Shown here: in pieces, positions 45,827 through 54,815 of the stretch
How positions within the stretch are numbered: the first letter of the stretch is position 1
How the letters are laid out: every line of letters begins with the position of its first letter
NCBI RefSeq assembly: GCF_025717535.1
Contig: NZ_JAJIRO010000005.1
Coordinates: 186,001 to 250,000, forward strand
Length of the DNA stretch: 64,000 nt
From: Paucibacter sp. Y2R2-4
GTDB lineage: Bacteria; Pseudomonadota; Gammaproteobacteria; Burkholderiales; Burkholderiaceae_C
Reading direction: 5' to 3'
Notes under the pieces: model-generated
What the model was told of the DNA's origin: nothing
Database searches by the model: none
What the model saw: the letters and a program-made list of their open reading frames with translations, nothing else
Position numbers and translations under genes: made by a program

Positions 45827-46201
45827 ATGAACAAGGTCTACCATCTGCTCCCCAATCCGCAGCTGAACGCGCCGGTCTTTTTTGATCTGCGCGAACAGGG
45901 CGGGCCCGACTATTTGCTGGGCGGCTGCGCATTGGACCCTTCGCTGCGCCCTCAAACGAGCGTCGATCTGGGTTCTTTGCTGGTGGGTCCAGTGGATGGC
46001 TCCGAACTGCAGCGCTTTCAGCAGCTGATGCAGATGGAGGGTCAGGTCTTGCAGCCCACCCGCATGATGTACGACCGGCTCTATGCTTGCGAGCGTTTGG
46101 CGGTAGGGCATGCCAGTTCCAACTTGGTTTTGCGCGACCTGGCTTTGAAGCTGTTCAACAGCTACCAACAAGCCGGCGAGTGGATCGGTTTGGCACACTG
46201 A
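45827..46201 (+). CDS. Small conserved protein of unknown function
   Basis: A 124-residue, soluble-looking protein. The start is the ATG at 45827 (MNKVYHLLPNPQLN). Recognisable stretches are FFDLREQGGPDYLLGG, LGSLLVGPVDGSELQRFQQLMQME and YDRLYACERLAVGHASSNLVLRDLALKLFNSYQ. I do not recognise the family. It is followed by a terminator-like hairpin at 46242-46264. Confidence 0.6.
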   Translation: MNKVYHLLPNPQLNAPVFFDLREQGGPDYLLGGCALDPSLRPQTSVDLGSLLVGPVDGSELQRFQQLMQMEGQVLQPTRMMYDRLYACERLAVGHASSNLVLRDLALKLFNSYQQAGEWIGLAH

Positions 46202-46241
46202 AGCCCGTGCCTCTTCCTTGGGCTTCCAGCCCAGTGACTTC

Positions 46242-46264
46242 AAGCCCTCGTTCCGCGAGGGCTT
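46242..46264. terminator. Hairpin terminator between convergent genes
   Basis: AAGCCCTCG (46242-46250), loop TTCCG, CGAGGGCTT (46256-46264), with TTT then GTCGTTTT on the plus side. The weak T-tract leaves some doubt. It separates the plus-strand small gene from the minus-strand gene at 46289. Confidence 0.6.
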
Positions 46265-46288
46265 TGTCGTTTTGGGGCCTGTGCGTGA

Positions 46289-46552
46289 TCAGAGCGCCGT
46301 CAGCCAGTCGCAGCGCAGTCGGCCGCTGTGGTGCAGACGCAGACGCCATTGGGCATAAAAGCCCGGCAACATGAAGCCGGCCGGGCATAGCGGCAAGAAG
46401 ATCCAAGCGTGAATCAGCAAGAGCGCCGGCAATGCCACCCAACCCAAGACCCAAGCGGTCAGCACCAAGTCCCAGGCATGCAGTTCCACCGGGTGGCGGC
46501 GACCATGCAAAAACAGCCAGCGTTTGATCGAAGTCAGTTGAATCAAAGACAT
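46289..46552 (-). CDS. Small membrane protein of unknown function
   Basis: An 87-residue protein with two probable membrane segments (VLTAWVLGWVALPALLLIHAWIFLPL and the short GFMLPGFYAQ region). GGGAG lies seven bases before the ATG, which supports translation. The sequence MSLIQLTSIKRWLFLHGRRHPVELHAWD starts with a basic amphipathic-like helix. No family recognised. Confidence 0.5.
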   Translation of the reverse strand: MSLIQLTSIKRWLFLHGRRHPVELHAWDLVLTAWVLGWVALPALLLIHAWIFLPLCPAGFMLPGFYAQWRLRLHHSGRLRCDWLTAL

Positions 46553-46741
46553 GATGCACTCCCGCTGGAGCGGCTCTCACCTGTTGCGATGTAAGCTTCG
46601 CGTCAGTTGATTTATCGGCGATCTTCAGCCAAAACGCCAGCGCTTTTGGCAGCCTTTGTGCTTTTTTTGAGCCTTGTGTTTTCTATTGCTTTTGCAAGCT
46701 CACGGGCTGCTCAAGGCGAGCAGCCCAAATGATGGATCTGT

Positions 46742-47326
46742 ATGCAATATGTTCTGGTCAGTGCCTGTTTGCTCGGCCATGCGGTTCGCTATGACGGGCT
46801 GGACAATGCCAGCCAGCACCCGGTTTTGCTTCAATGGCTGCAGGAGGGCCGGGTCTTGCCCTTTTGCCCTGAGGTGAGTGGCGGACTGCCAACACCCAGG
46901 CCGGCGGCGGAGATCGAGGCCGCCGAGTCCGCACTTGAGGGCTTAGGCGCCGCACAGCCTGCGCTTGGCGGGGGCGAAGGCGTGCTGAAGGGCGCGCGTC
47001 GCGTCATCACCTTGCAAGGTGACGATGTCAGCCAGGCCTTTGTTCATGGAGCACAACAAGGCCTGGCCCTCGCGCAAGCGCGCGGCATCCGCCTTGCGGT
47101 CATGAAAGACGGCAGCCCATCCTGCGGCAGCACGCGAATCTATGACGGCTCTTTCGCTTCGGTTCGTATCCCAGGTGCGGGTGTGGCTGCCGCCTTGCAG
47201 CGCAGTGCGGGTATCGAGGTCTTTGCTGAAACGCAATGGGACCTGGCAAAGGCCGCTTTGGATCGTCTGGAAACACTCGATGGCGAGGTCTCACAAAGGA
47301 GCGACACTGGCGAATCGACAAGCTGA
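46742..47326 (+). CDS. DUF523/TudS-like thiouracil desulfurase
   Basis: DUF523 protein, a family that includes TudS, an iron-sulfur desulfurase acting on 2-thiouracil. Three cysteines that would hold the cluster are visible: SACLLG (Cys9), FCPEVSGGLPTPR, and DGSPSCGSTRIYDG. Its 194 residues are slightly longer than usual (about 150-165) because of an Ala/Gly-rich insert and a polar C-terminal tail. It lies just upstream of the CoA-transferase gene on the same strand (33-base gap). Confidence 0.85.
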   Translation: MQYVLVSACLLGHAVRYDGLDNASQHPVLLQWLQEGRVLPFCPEVSGGLPTPRPAAEIEAAESALEGLGAAQPALGGGEGVLKGARRVITLQGDDVSQAFVHGAQQGLALAQARGIRLAVMKDGSPSCGSTRIYDGSFASVRIPGAGVAAALQRSAGIEVFAETQWDLAKAALDRLETLDGEVSQRSDTGESTS

Positions 47327-47359
47327 GCTACGGTTTGTTCCATGGCGGGAAGAGGTGCG

Positions 47360-49339
47360 ATGACGCTCATGCAAGAAGGACCTGCGAACCCACTCGGGCT
47401 GGAGCCGCGTATCGCCCAACGCCAAGCCCATTTGCACGCCTTGCAGGCCATGGAGCATGGCAAGGTGGTCAGCGCGGCCGAGGCTGTTGCCTTGATCCAT
47501 GACGGTGATTGCCTCGCTACTTCGGGCTTTGTGGGTATCGGCTTCGCTGAGAGCTTGGCGGTGGCTTTGGAGGCGCAGTTTCTGCAAAGCGGTCGGCCGC
47601 GCAATCTGAGTCTGGTGTATGCAGCCGGACAAGGTGACGGCAAATCTCGTGGGCTCAACCATCTGGGCCATGCGGGGCTTTTGCGGCGCGTGGTGGGCGG
47701 GCATTGGGGCTTGGTGCCGGCCTTGCAAAAGCTGGCTTTGGCCGGTGAGATCGAAGCCTGGAACCTGCCCCAAGGCGTGATCAGCCAGCTCTACCGCGAT
47801 ATTGCGGCGGGCAAGCCGGGTCATTTGAGCCGGGTGGGTTTGGATACTTTCGTCGACCCTCGCTTGGGTGGTGGCGCGGTGAACGCGCGCAGTACTGAGG
47901 CTTTGGTGCGCTTGATGAGCATCGATGGCGAGGACTTTCTTTTTTACAAGACCTTCCCCATCGATGTGGCTTTTGTGCGCGGCACGACCGCTGATGCCGA
48001 CGGCAACGTCACCATGGAGCGCGAGGCGCTGACCTTGGATTCGCTGGCCATGGCCATGGCCGCACGTAATAGCGGTGGCATCGTGATCGCGCAGGTGGAA
48101 CGCTTGGCCGAGCGCGGCAGCCTGAACCCGCGGCAGGTCAAGATCCCCTGCATCTTGGTGGACGCGGTGGTCGTCGCCGACAAGCCCGAGCATCATATGC
48201 AGACCTTTGCCGAGCCCTACAGCCCGGCCTTTGCCGCTGAGTTGCGTGTGCCTTTGAGCGCTGTGGCGCCGCTGGCCATGAGTGCTCGCAAGCACATTGC
48301 CCGCCGCGCCGCGCTGGAATTGCGCAGCCATGATGTGGTGAACCTGGGCATAGGCATGCCCGAGGGCGTGGCAGCCGTTGCGGCCGAAGAGCACATCATC
48401 GATTTGATCACCCTGACGGCCGAGGCCGGCGTGATCGGCGGCATCCCGGCCGGTGGTTTGAATTTCGGCGCGGCAGTCAACACTCAGGCGGTGATCGATC
48501 AGCCCTATCAGTTCGATTTCTATGACGGCGGCGGCCTCGACTTGGCGGTCTTGGGGCTGGCGCAAGCCGATGCCCAGGGCAACGTCAACGTCAGCCGTTT
48601 TGGCTATCGCTTGGCCGGTGCGGGCGGCTTCATCAACATCAGCCAGAACGCCAAACGCTTGATCTTTGTCGGCAGTTTTTTGAGCGAAGGGGCTCCTAAG
48701 TTTTTGGCCCAGGTGGAGCAGCGCAGTTTCTCCGGCCGTGAGGCCTTGCGGCGCGGGCAGCAAGTGCTTTATGTGACCGAGCGCTGCGTGCTCGAGTTGC
48801 AGCCTCAAGGTTTGCTTCTGAAAGAGTTGGCGCCAGGCCTGGATCTGCAACGCGATGTCTTGGACCTGATGGGCTTTCGGCCATGGATGCCTGAGCCGCC
48901 TCAGCCCATGCCCGCCAGCGTCTTTGAAGAGGGCCTGATGGGCCTGAGGGCCCGCTTGTTGATGCTGCCATTGGCGGATCGCATCAGCTATGACGTGGCC
49001 ACGCGCCAGCTTTTTCTTAATCTCGAACGCATGAGTGTTCGCTCGCTTGATGATGTGGAAGCGATTCGTGGAGAGGTCGAGCGACGTTTGGCGCCGCTGG
49101 GTCAGCGGGTCTGGTGCGTCGTCAATTACGACCATTTCCATCTCGACCCGCAGGTGGCCGATGCTTATGCAGCCATGGTGCGTGAACTCAGTGAGCGCTA
49201 TTACGAGAACGTCACCCGCTATGGCAAAGCGGGCTTCAATCGAAGCCTGCTCGGCGCCGCTTTGAAGGCGCGCGGCATGGCGCCGCATTTGTTCGACTCA
49301 GCCCAGCAGGCCTTGCTGGAGGTCAAAGGCCCGGTTTGA
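47360..49339 (+). CDS. Family I CoA transferase, fused alpha-beta type with C-terminal extension
   Basis: CoA transferase like YdiF or propionate CoA-transferase, with both subunits on one chain. The N-terminal half has [19 protein letters not shown], and the second half has the active-site glutamate Glu355 in [14 protein letters not shown]. Glu forms the CoA-thioester intermediate in this family. The typical protein is 500-540 residues; this one is 659 because of a further domain of about 110 residues at the end. The GAAGAGG sequence before the ATG at 47360 supports that start. The substrate is unknown; a fatty or keto acid is likely. Confidence 0.85.
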   Translation: MTLMQEGPANPLGLEPRIAQRQAHLHALQAMEHGKVVSAAEAVALIHDGDCLATSGFVGIGFAESLAVALEAQFLQSGRPRNLSLVYAAGQGDGKSRGLNHLGHAGLLRRVVGGHWGLVPALQKLALAGEIEAWNLPQGVISQLYRDIAAGKPGHLSRVGLDTFVDPRLGGGAVNARSTEALVRLMSIDGEDFLFYKTFPIDVAFVRGTTADADGNVTMEREALTLDSLAMAMAARNSGGIVIAQVERLAERGSLNPRQVKIPCILVDAVVVADKPEHHMQTFAEPYSPAFAAELRVPLSAVAPLAMSARKHIARRAALELRSHDVVNLGIGMPEGVAAVAAEEHIIDLITLTAEAGVIGGIPAGGLNFGAAVNTQAVIDQPYQFDFYDGGGLDLAVLGLAQADAQGNVNVSRFGYRLAGAGGFINISQNAKRLIFVGSFLSEGAPKFLAQVEQRSFSGREALRRGQQVLYVTERCVLELQPQGLLLKELAPGLDLQRDVLDLMGFRPWMPEPPQPMPASVFEEGLMGLRARLLMLPLADRISYDVATRQLFLNLERMSVRSLDDVEAIRGEVERRLAPLGQRVWCVVNYDHFHLDPQVADAYAAMVRELSERYYENVTRYGKAGFNRSLLGAALKARGMAPHLFDSAQQALLEVKGPV

Positions 49340-49368
49340 GGGCAGGCTTTTGGCTTGGTGTGGCCAGT

Positions 49369-49593
49369 TCAGCGCAGCCGGTGGAAGCTCAGCTGATCGA
49401 ACAAGAGTTCGCCCATGGCTGGGCGCTGGTGTTCGCTGAGGATCTCGACCAAGCCCATCGAGGCCCAATGTTTGAATTCACGCGCCGCTCGGTCAAAGAC
49501 CCAAGGGTTCTCCAAGCTGCTGCCGGCGTTGGGCAGATCGGTCGGCAGACCCATTTGTGAGTCCAGATAGACGTCGCGAGCAAGCGTATGCAT
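49369..49593 (-). CDS. Small protein of unknown function
   Basis: A 74-residue, acidic, probably soluble protein. AAAGGTG sits six bases before the ATG, a good ribosome-binding site. The sequence MHTLARDVYLDSQMGLPTD then VFDRAAREFKHWASMGLVEILSEHQ is internally helical. I cannot place it in a family. It is convergent with the CoA-transferase gene. Confidence 0.55.
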   Translation of the reverse strand: MHTLARDVYLDSQMGLPTDLPNAGSSLENPWVFDRAAREFKHWASMGLVEILSEHQRPAMGELLFDQLSFHRLR

Positions 49594-49650
49594 AGGGTCA
49601 CCTTTTTAATGATGCGCAGGCCTGTAACGAAAGCCACGCGGTCTTGATGG

Positions 49651-49677
49651 GCGAAATTGCGAAATTGCGAAACTGCG
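49651..49677. repeat. Short tandem 8-bp repeat
   Basis: Three units of GCGAAATT (the third is GCGAAACT), followed by GCG. It lies in the gap between the small gene at 49369 and the PilZ gene; no function is evident. Confidence 0.5.
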
Positions 49678-49717
49678 CTACAGGGCGAGCAGTGCTTAGA
49701 TCAGCAGCGTGCGGCCA

Positions 49718-50131
49718 TTACAGCGGCAGCAAAACGCAGCGCACCCAAACTTTGCGCTGGGCAAAGCTCTCGAAACTGCTCAAGAACTCGGCCGCTGGGC
49801 TGTCGGTGCCTAGATATTCAAAACCGTTGACGTCGACCATGGCCGTCAGAGACTCGGACCAGGCACGGCGCAGCTGAGCGCTGAAGGGCTGGATGCCATG
49901 GCCCTCGTCCAGCAGCAGCTTGAGTTGGTAGCGCGCGGCCGAGAGCGGAAATTCGGCATTGGTCAGAATTTGCAGGCCGCCTTTGCTGACATTGGCGACC
50001 ACGCCGGCATGTCCCTCGAGATCCTGCTCGGGCTTGAAGACCCACACCGGCATTTGCTCTCTTTCGACCGGGATCAGGAAGAACTCGACCCGTTGGTCCT
50101 TGCGTTTGTCTGTCGTTGCTTGTTGGTTCAC
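49718..50131 (-). CDS. PilZ-domain protein, possible c-di-GMP receptor
   Basis: Single PilZ domain, 137 residues. The c-di-GMP binding signature is complete: R-x3-R at 10-14 (RKDQR) and NVSKGG (the D/N-x-S-x-x-G motif) near residue 50. The predicted start is a GTG at 50131. Proteins of this shape act on motility or exopolysaccharide, but the partner is unknown. It is divergent from the 45-residue membrane peptide gene, with 264 bases between. Confidence 0.85.
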   Translation of the reverse strand: MNQQATTDKRKDQRVEFFLIPVEREQMPVWVFKPEQDLEGHAGVVANVSKGGLQILTNAEFPLSAARYQLKLLLDEGHGIQPFSAQLRRAWSESLTAMVDVNGFEYLGTDSPAAEFLSSFESFAQRKVWVRCVLLPL

Positions 50132-50395
50132 GAGAGGTCCAGCTTGACTGAGAGTGGCGATATGCAGACCCCATTGGGCACTGCGCAGATGAACTGCGCG
50201 TGACAGTCTTCACTCCGCAGTCGAGGCCCTCAGTCCCCTGTGCCGTGGTTTCTTGTGGATTTGTCTCTCAACAAAAAACAAGAAAGCAAATGGCCGACAA
50301 ACGTGCGTTATTTCGCCGACAAAAAGGCCGGCAGGTACTAATCTGCATGTGTCCGTTTCTCGTGCTTTTTTGTTTCACAGCTCGGAGAGAAGATC

Positions 50396-50533
50396 ATGTC
50401 CCTGGATATCAACAAAACCGAACAATCCTGGTTTGAGCCCATTTGGGTGCGGATTCCGGTGGTGCTGCTGCTCGGCTTGCTGGGTATTTTGGGACTGCAA
50501 CTGATCATGGACTGGCTGTCGCGGGCGATCTGA
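50396..50533 (+). CDS. 45-residue single-pass membrane peptide
   Basis: A short gene with GGAGAGA about eight bases before the ATG. The product is a small membrane protein: N-terminal polar stretch MSLDINKTEQSW, then one membrane helix WVRIPVVLLLGLLGILGLQLI, then MDWLSRAI. It has no paralogue here. It lies in the interval between the PilZ gene and lldD and is convergent with lldD (24-base gap). Expression needs checking, but the ribosome site and the clean topology favour a real gene. Confidence 0.55.
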   Translation: MSLDINKTEQSWFEPIWVRIPVVLLLGLLGILGLQLIMDWLSRAI

Positions 50534-50557
50534 AGTCGCCCAATTCGAGCGCGCGCC

Positions 50558-51745
50558 TCAAGGCGGGGCGCTGCCGGCGAAGCTGCCGGGATAGGTGCCG
50601 GGATAGGTGCCCGGCAAGAGGATGCTGCGATCCACAGTCTCGATTTGGGTATGGCCGCAAAACGCCATGCTCAGGTCGAGCTCCTTGTGAATGATCTCCA
50701 GCGCCTTGCTCACGCCGGCTTCGCCCATGGCACCCAGGCCATATAAAAAGGCGCGGCCGATATAGCAGCCCCGCGCACCTAGCGCTCTGGCTTTGAGCAC
50801 GTCTTGGCCGGAGCGAATGCCGCCGTCCATATGCACTTCGATTTGGGAGCCGACGGCCTCAACAATGCGTGGCAGCGCATGGATGCTGGATTCGGCCCCG
50901 TCGAGCTGGCGGCCGCCATGGTTGCTGACGATCAAAGCGTCAGCGCCTGAGTCCACCGCCAAGCGTGCGTCCTCCACGTCTTGAATGCCCTTCAAAATCA
51001 GCTTGCCGCCCCAGCGTTTTTTGATCCACTCGACATCGCCCCAGTTCAGCTGCGGGTCGAACTGCTTGGCTGTCCACTCGGACAGCGAGCCCATGTTCTC
51101 CACGCCTTTGACATGGCCGACGATATTGCCGAACTGCCGTCTGGGCGTGCCCAACATGCCCAAACACCAGCGCGGCTTGCCCATCAGGTTGATCAGATTG
51201 GCCAAGGTCGGCTTGGGCGGCGCAGACAAGCCGTTCTTGATGTCTTTGTGGCGCTGACCCAGGATTTGCAGGTCCAGGGTCAAAACCAAGGCGCCGCAGC
51301 GCGCCGCACGGGCGCGCTCAATCAAGCGCTCGATGAAGTCGCGATCGCGCATCACATAGAGCTGGAACCAGAAGGGCGCCTTTGTGTGCGCGGCAATGTC
51401 CTCGATCGAGCAGATGCTCATGGTCGACAAGGTGAAGGGGATGCCGAACTTCTCAGCGGCGCGGGCCGCCAAGATCTCGCCATCGGCGTGTTGCATGCCG
51501 GTCAAGCCGGTCGGCGCAATCGCCACCGGCATGGCCACCGGCACGCCGACCATCTGCGTGGCGGTGGAGCGGTTCGTCATATTCACCGCCACTCGCTGGC
51601 GCAACTTGATGGCCTGGAAGTCCGCGCTGTTGGCGCGGTAGGTGCTCTCGGTCCAAGAGCCTGAGTCCGCATAGTCGTAGAACATGCGAGGCACGCGTTT
51701 CTTCGCCAAAACGCGCAGGTCTTCGATGCAGGTGATCACGGGCAT
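50558..51745 (-). CDS. lldD: FMN-dependent alpha-hydroxy-acid dehydrogenase (L-lactate dehydrogenase type)
   Basis: Flavoenzyme of the LldD/glycolate-oxidase family, oxidising L-lactate or a related 2-hydroxy acid. It shows PRMFYDYADSGSWTE, IAPTGLTGMQHADGE, QLYVMRDRDFIERL, the active-site His in SNHGGRQLDG and the FMN-binding DGGIRSGQDVLKARALGARGCYIGRAFLYG. It is 395 residues long; the last 20 residues contain GTYPGTYPG, encoded by a duplicated 12-bp unit (50585-50608). No permease is adjacent. Calling it lldD rather than a mandelate or glycolate enzyme is inference. Confidence 0.87.
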   Translation of the reverse strand: MPVITCIEDLRVLAKKRVPRMFYDYADSGSWTESTYRANSADFQAIKLRQRVAVNMTNRSTATQMVGVPVAMPVAIAPTGLTGMQHADGEILAARAAEKFGIPFTLSTMSICSIEDIAAHTKAPFWFQLYVMRDRDFIERLIERARAARCGALVLTLDLQILGQRHKDIKNGLSAPPKPTLANLINLMGKPRWCLGMLGTPRRQFGNIVGHVKGVENMGSLSEWTAKQFDPQLNWGDVEWIKKRWGGKLILKGIQDVEDARLAVDSGADALIVSNHGGRQLDGAESSIHALPRIVEAVGSQIEVHMDGGIRSGQDVLKARALGARGCYIGRAFLYGLGAMGEAGVSKALEIIHKELDLSMAFCGHTQIETVDRSILLPGTYPGTYPGSFAGSAPP

Positions 51746-51891
51746 GCAAGCCTCTCCACAAGCTGTTGTTCAATGCAAAGCGATGCTTGGCATGCTAGTG
51801 GAGTCGCAGCCGAATGGATTGAAAGCGGGCTGAAAAACGAGCAAGAAATTGCCTCGCAACATTCGGTGATGGGCTGGCTACACTGGCACGC

Positions 51892-52332
51892 ATGCCAGAC
51901 GCTGACTTCTCTTCTGTCCCCAAGGCCACCAGCCTTGAGTCGACGATGCCGCCCGTTCAGAAGCATGCGCTGGCCTGGCGTGTGCTGTGGCTGCTGGCGG
52001 GCCTGGCCAGTTTGGTGCTGGGCATCATCGGCATCTTTGTGCCGCTTTTGCCGACCACGCCTTTTGTCTTGCTGGCCGCCTTTTGCTTTTCGCGCGGCAG
52101 CACGCGTTGCGAGCGCTGGTTGCTGGAACACCGCGTTTTTGGCCCGATGGTGCGCGACTGGCGCGCTACCCGCGCCGTGCCGCTGCGGGCCAAGCAGTTG
52201 GCGAGCGTGATGATGGCTTTTGGCTCCATCACGGCGGCCTACAAAATGCCTCTGCAATGGGCTTGGCTGCCCGCGGCTTGCTGTGCCTGTGTGGCTTGGT
52301 GGTTATGGAGCTTGCCGACTCGCAAACCTTGA
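51892..52332 (+). CDS. YbaN-like inner-membrane protein (DUF454)
   Basis: Three-to-four-pass inner-membrane protein of DUF454. It shows LGIIGIFVPLLPTTPFVLLAAFCFSRGSTRCERWLLEHRVFGP, the core signature of the family, and further hydrophobic segments up to WLPAACCACVAWWLWSLP. It is 146 residues long, including a polar N-terminal extension of about 25 residues, so a start at a later ATG (MPPVQ, 51946) is also possible. Function unknown. It is convergent with the TPR kinase gene. Confidence 0.8.
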   Translation: MPDADFSSVPKATSLESTMPPVQKHALAWRVLWLLAGLASLVLGIIGIFVPLLPTTPFVLLAAFCFSRGSTRCERWLLEHRVFGPMVRDWRATRAVPLRAKQLASVMMAFGSITAAYKMPLQWAWLPAACCACVAWWLWSLPTRKP

Positions 52333-52346
52333 GCCAAGGCTGAAGC

Positions 52347-54680
52347 TCAGCCTGCGGTGCCATCCACGGGCAGGCGCAATCGCACACACAAGCCGTGCTC
52401 GCAAGGGGGCAATTCGATGCTGCCGTTCATGCGCTGCATCAGGTTTTGCACGATGTACATGCCCAGGCCTGAGCCTCCCTTGCCTCGCTTGGTGGTGAAG
52501 AAGGGTTCGAACATGCGGGCTCGCACCTCGGCGCTGGCACCCACGCCGTCGTCGGCAATGTCCATGACGATCTGCCGCCCCTCCAACCTCGCTTGGATGT
52601 GGATGCTGCCGCCGCGCCGGCCTTCGAAGGCGTGATTGATGCAGTTCATCACCAGGTTCGACAGCACCTGGGTCAGCAAGCCCGAGGCCATGCGCAGCTC
52701 AAACTCAGGATCAATCGCAACGCTGACACTGACCGAGGCTTTGCGAAGCACCGGGCTCAAGACCGAGAGCACGCTGTGCACATACTCGGCCAACTTGAAA
52801 TCACTGACCGCTTCAGAGGCCTGGTCGACCGCCACTTTTTTGAAGTCGCCAATCAAACCGGCCGCCCGTTCCAAATTGCGCTCGACCAAGGGCACGCCCG
52901 CGCTCAGCCGCGCCGCCAGTTGTTGCAATTCAATGCGACTGACTTTCTCGCTGGCCAGGAGCTGGGTGAGACGCTTGGCGACATCGCTCAAGCTGGAGGC
53001 AGCTGTGACCGCCACACCAATCGGCGTGTTGACCTCATGGGCCACGCCCGCGACCAGTCGACCCAGCGCGTCGGCTTTTTCCTGTTCCATTAGCGCTTGG
53101 GTCTGTTGTGACAGCGCCAGATCGTGCCCCAGCAAGAGCCGCTCGTAGATGCGGGCCAGGTGGTTGGCATGAAACTGGTCCAGCTTGGACCAGGCGCGTA
53201 TCTGCTTGCTTTGCACCAGCCACAGCACCGCTCGCAACTGCTGCTGCACAAACAAGGGAATCTCAATGCGGGAGCAGGCCGGGGCTATCCCGCGGACCCC
53301 GCTGATCTCGTTGGCCCCGCTGATCTTGCTCAGTTCGCTGCCGCAGGGATGCAGGCGCAGATCACCGAGAACGAGGGGCTCGCGCTGCTGCATCAGCAAG
53401 CGCAGATAGTCGGGCTGCTCGCGGCTGTTCAAGCGGGGTGTGGTGAGGGGCTGGGCCTCGGTCTTAGTCTTGGCTTGCTGCAAGTCGAAGCTGCCGGGCT
53501 CTTCATCGGCCCACCAGAACAGCACCTCATCCAGCGACAAAATCTCGCGGACCTTGTCTCCCAACTCCTGGGTGGCGAGCAGCAATTCCTCGCGGCTGTT
53601 CAAAGGCCATTGCTGGTTTGACAGTTCCAGCAACATGACCTCGGGCGGCTTGCGCGACAAGTCGTAATGCGCCAGCTTGGACAGGCGCTCGGGCAGGCCG
53701 AGTTGCTGGGCCTCGGTCTGCAGGTTCAAGTGTTGCCATAGGTGCTGCAGCGCGCTGTTCAAATTCCCCTGGGCTTGCAGCAGCTGGGCTAGTTGCAGAT
53801 GGGCACGGCTTTCTTGGGTGCGCGATTGGATGCGCTGCGCCTGATCCAAAGCGAACTGCGCACAGCGCAAGGCCTCGGTGGCATTGCCTTGAGTCCAGGC
53901 GATTTCGGTGAGGGTTTGGCTGGCCATGCTTTCCAGCCAAGCGTGGTTCAAATGAGCGGCCAGCTGCAGGGCCAGACGGCATTGCTGCGCCGCCAGCTCC
54001 ATCTGACCTCGCTCTTTGGCGGTGCGCGCGAGCTGCCAATAGGCCTCGGCCTCGAATTCCCGGTGCCCGCCTCGAATCGCAGCCGCCATGCCTTGGCGGA
54101 ACTGTTGTTCGGCCTCTTCAATCTGGGCATTTTCAAAGTTGCCAACGCCCAAATTGATGGCCAGCTTGGCTTCCAGGTAGCTGTCTTCAAGATTCGCAAG
54201 CAGCAGCGCTGCATCGCGATGAAAACGCCTGCCCTTGTCCCAAGCCCCCAGGGCATAGTGGATCTGGCCCAGGCCGATGCGAGCCGCTACGCCGATTCGT
54301 AGATCACCCGCCAAGACCGCCAGATCGACCGCTCGCGACCATTTTTCGGCGGCTTCTAGATAGTCGCCATGCTGATAGGAAATCCGGCCCAAGGCTTCCA
54401 GCAATCGCGCCGATTGTTCATGCAAGCCGGCTTGGGTGGCTTGCTGCTGGGCCATGCCCAGCGCACCCCGCAGTTGCGCGCCGCGGCCGCGGTGTTCCAG
54501 CAGATTGAAGTGGGCGTAAAGGGTGTCGAAGGCCAGATCCATTTGACCCGCCTGCCTGGCACTCGCCTCCAGCCTTTCGTACAGGCGAAGTGCCTGGCGA
54601 GGGTGGCGCTGCGCGACCCGAGCCAAACGACTCAGCCATGCAGACTTCGGTTCGTGCACATGGGGGGCGGAGGGGAGCAC
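52347..54680 (-). CDS. Soluble sensor histidine kinase with TPR and GAF-like regions
   Basis: A 777-residue kinase with no membrane segment. Residues about 20-330 are TPR-type helical repeats (LARVAQRHPRQALRLYERLEA, AGWDKGRRFHRDAALLLANLEDSY and others). A GAF-like region spans about 350-520, then a short coiled coil leads to the box AHEVNTPIG with His548. The ATPase domain has DDGVGASA, FFTTKRGKGGSGLGM. The GTG start at 54680 has GAGAGG upstream. The phosphorylation box resembles that of the CHASE8 kinase in this window. No response regulator is adjacent. Confidence 0.85.
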   Translation of the reverse strand: MLPSAPHVHEPKSAWLSRLARVAQRHPRQALRLYERLEASARQAGQMDLAFDTLYAHFNLLEHRGRGAQLRGALGMAQQQATQAGLHEQSARLLEALGRISYQHGDYLEAAEKWSRAVDLAVLAGDLRIGVAARIGLGQIHYALGAWDKGRRFHRDAALLLANLEDSYLEAKLAINLGVGNFENAQIEEAEQQFRQGMAAAIRGGHREFEAEAYWQLARTAKERGQMELAAQQCRLALQLAAHLNHAWLESMASQTLTEIAWTQGNATEALRCAQFALDQAQRIQSRTQESRAHLQLAQLLQAQGNLNSALQHLWQHLNLQTEAQQLGLPERLSKLAHYDLSRKPPEVMLLELSNQQWPLNSREELLLATQELGDKVREILSLDEVLFWWADEEPGSFDLQQAKTKTEAQPLTTPRLNSREQPDYLRLLMQQREPLVLGDLRLHPCGSELSKISGANEISGVRGIAPACSRIEIPLFVQQQLRAVLWLVQSKQIRAWSKLDQFHANHLARIYERLLLGHDLALSQQTQALMEQEKADALGRLVAGVAHEVNTPIGVAVTAASSLSDVAKRLTQLLASEKVSRIELQQLAARLSAGVPLVERNLERAAGLIGDFKKVAVDQASEAVSDFKLAEYVHSVLSVLSPVLRKASVSVSVAIDPEFELRMASGLLTQVLSNLVMNCINHAFEGRRGGSIHIQARLEGRQIVMDIADDGVGASAEVRARMFEPFFTTKRGKGGSGLGMYIVQNLMQRMNGSIELPPCEHGLCVRLRLPVDGTAG

Positions 54681-54815
54681 TCAATGCCTCTCTAGGGATC
54701 GGGGCCATTTGGGCACCCTGGGCAAGGATAGCGGCGCGCTTCAACGCTGTCTGCCGGGTTTGTCGCGAGACTGTCGCGATTTCGCTGCGGCCCTGGCTGG
54801 GGACGTGGGCGGAGC

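Noticed and set aside
47291-49288. A 665-residue minus-strand frame opposite the CoA transferase
   Set aside because: Mirror of the CoA-transferase codons; no motif.
52337-52353. Hairpin AGGCTGA-AGC-TCAGCCT between ybaN and the TPR kinase gene
   Set aside because: Seven-base stem without a T-tract; too weak to call a terminator.
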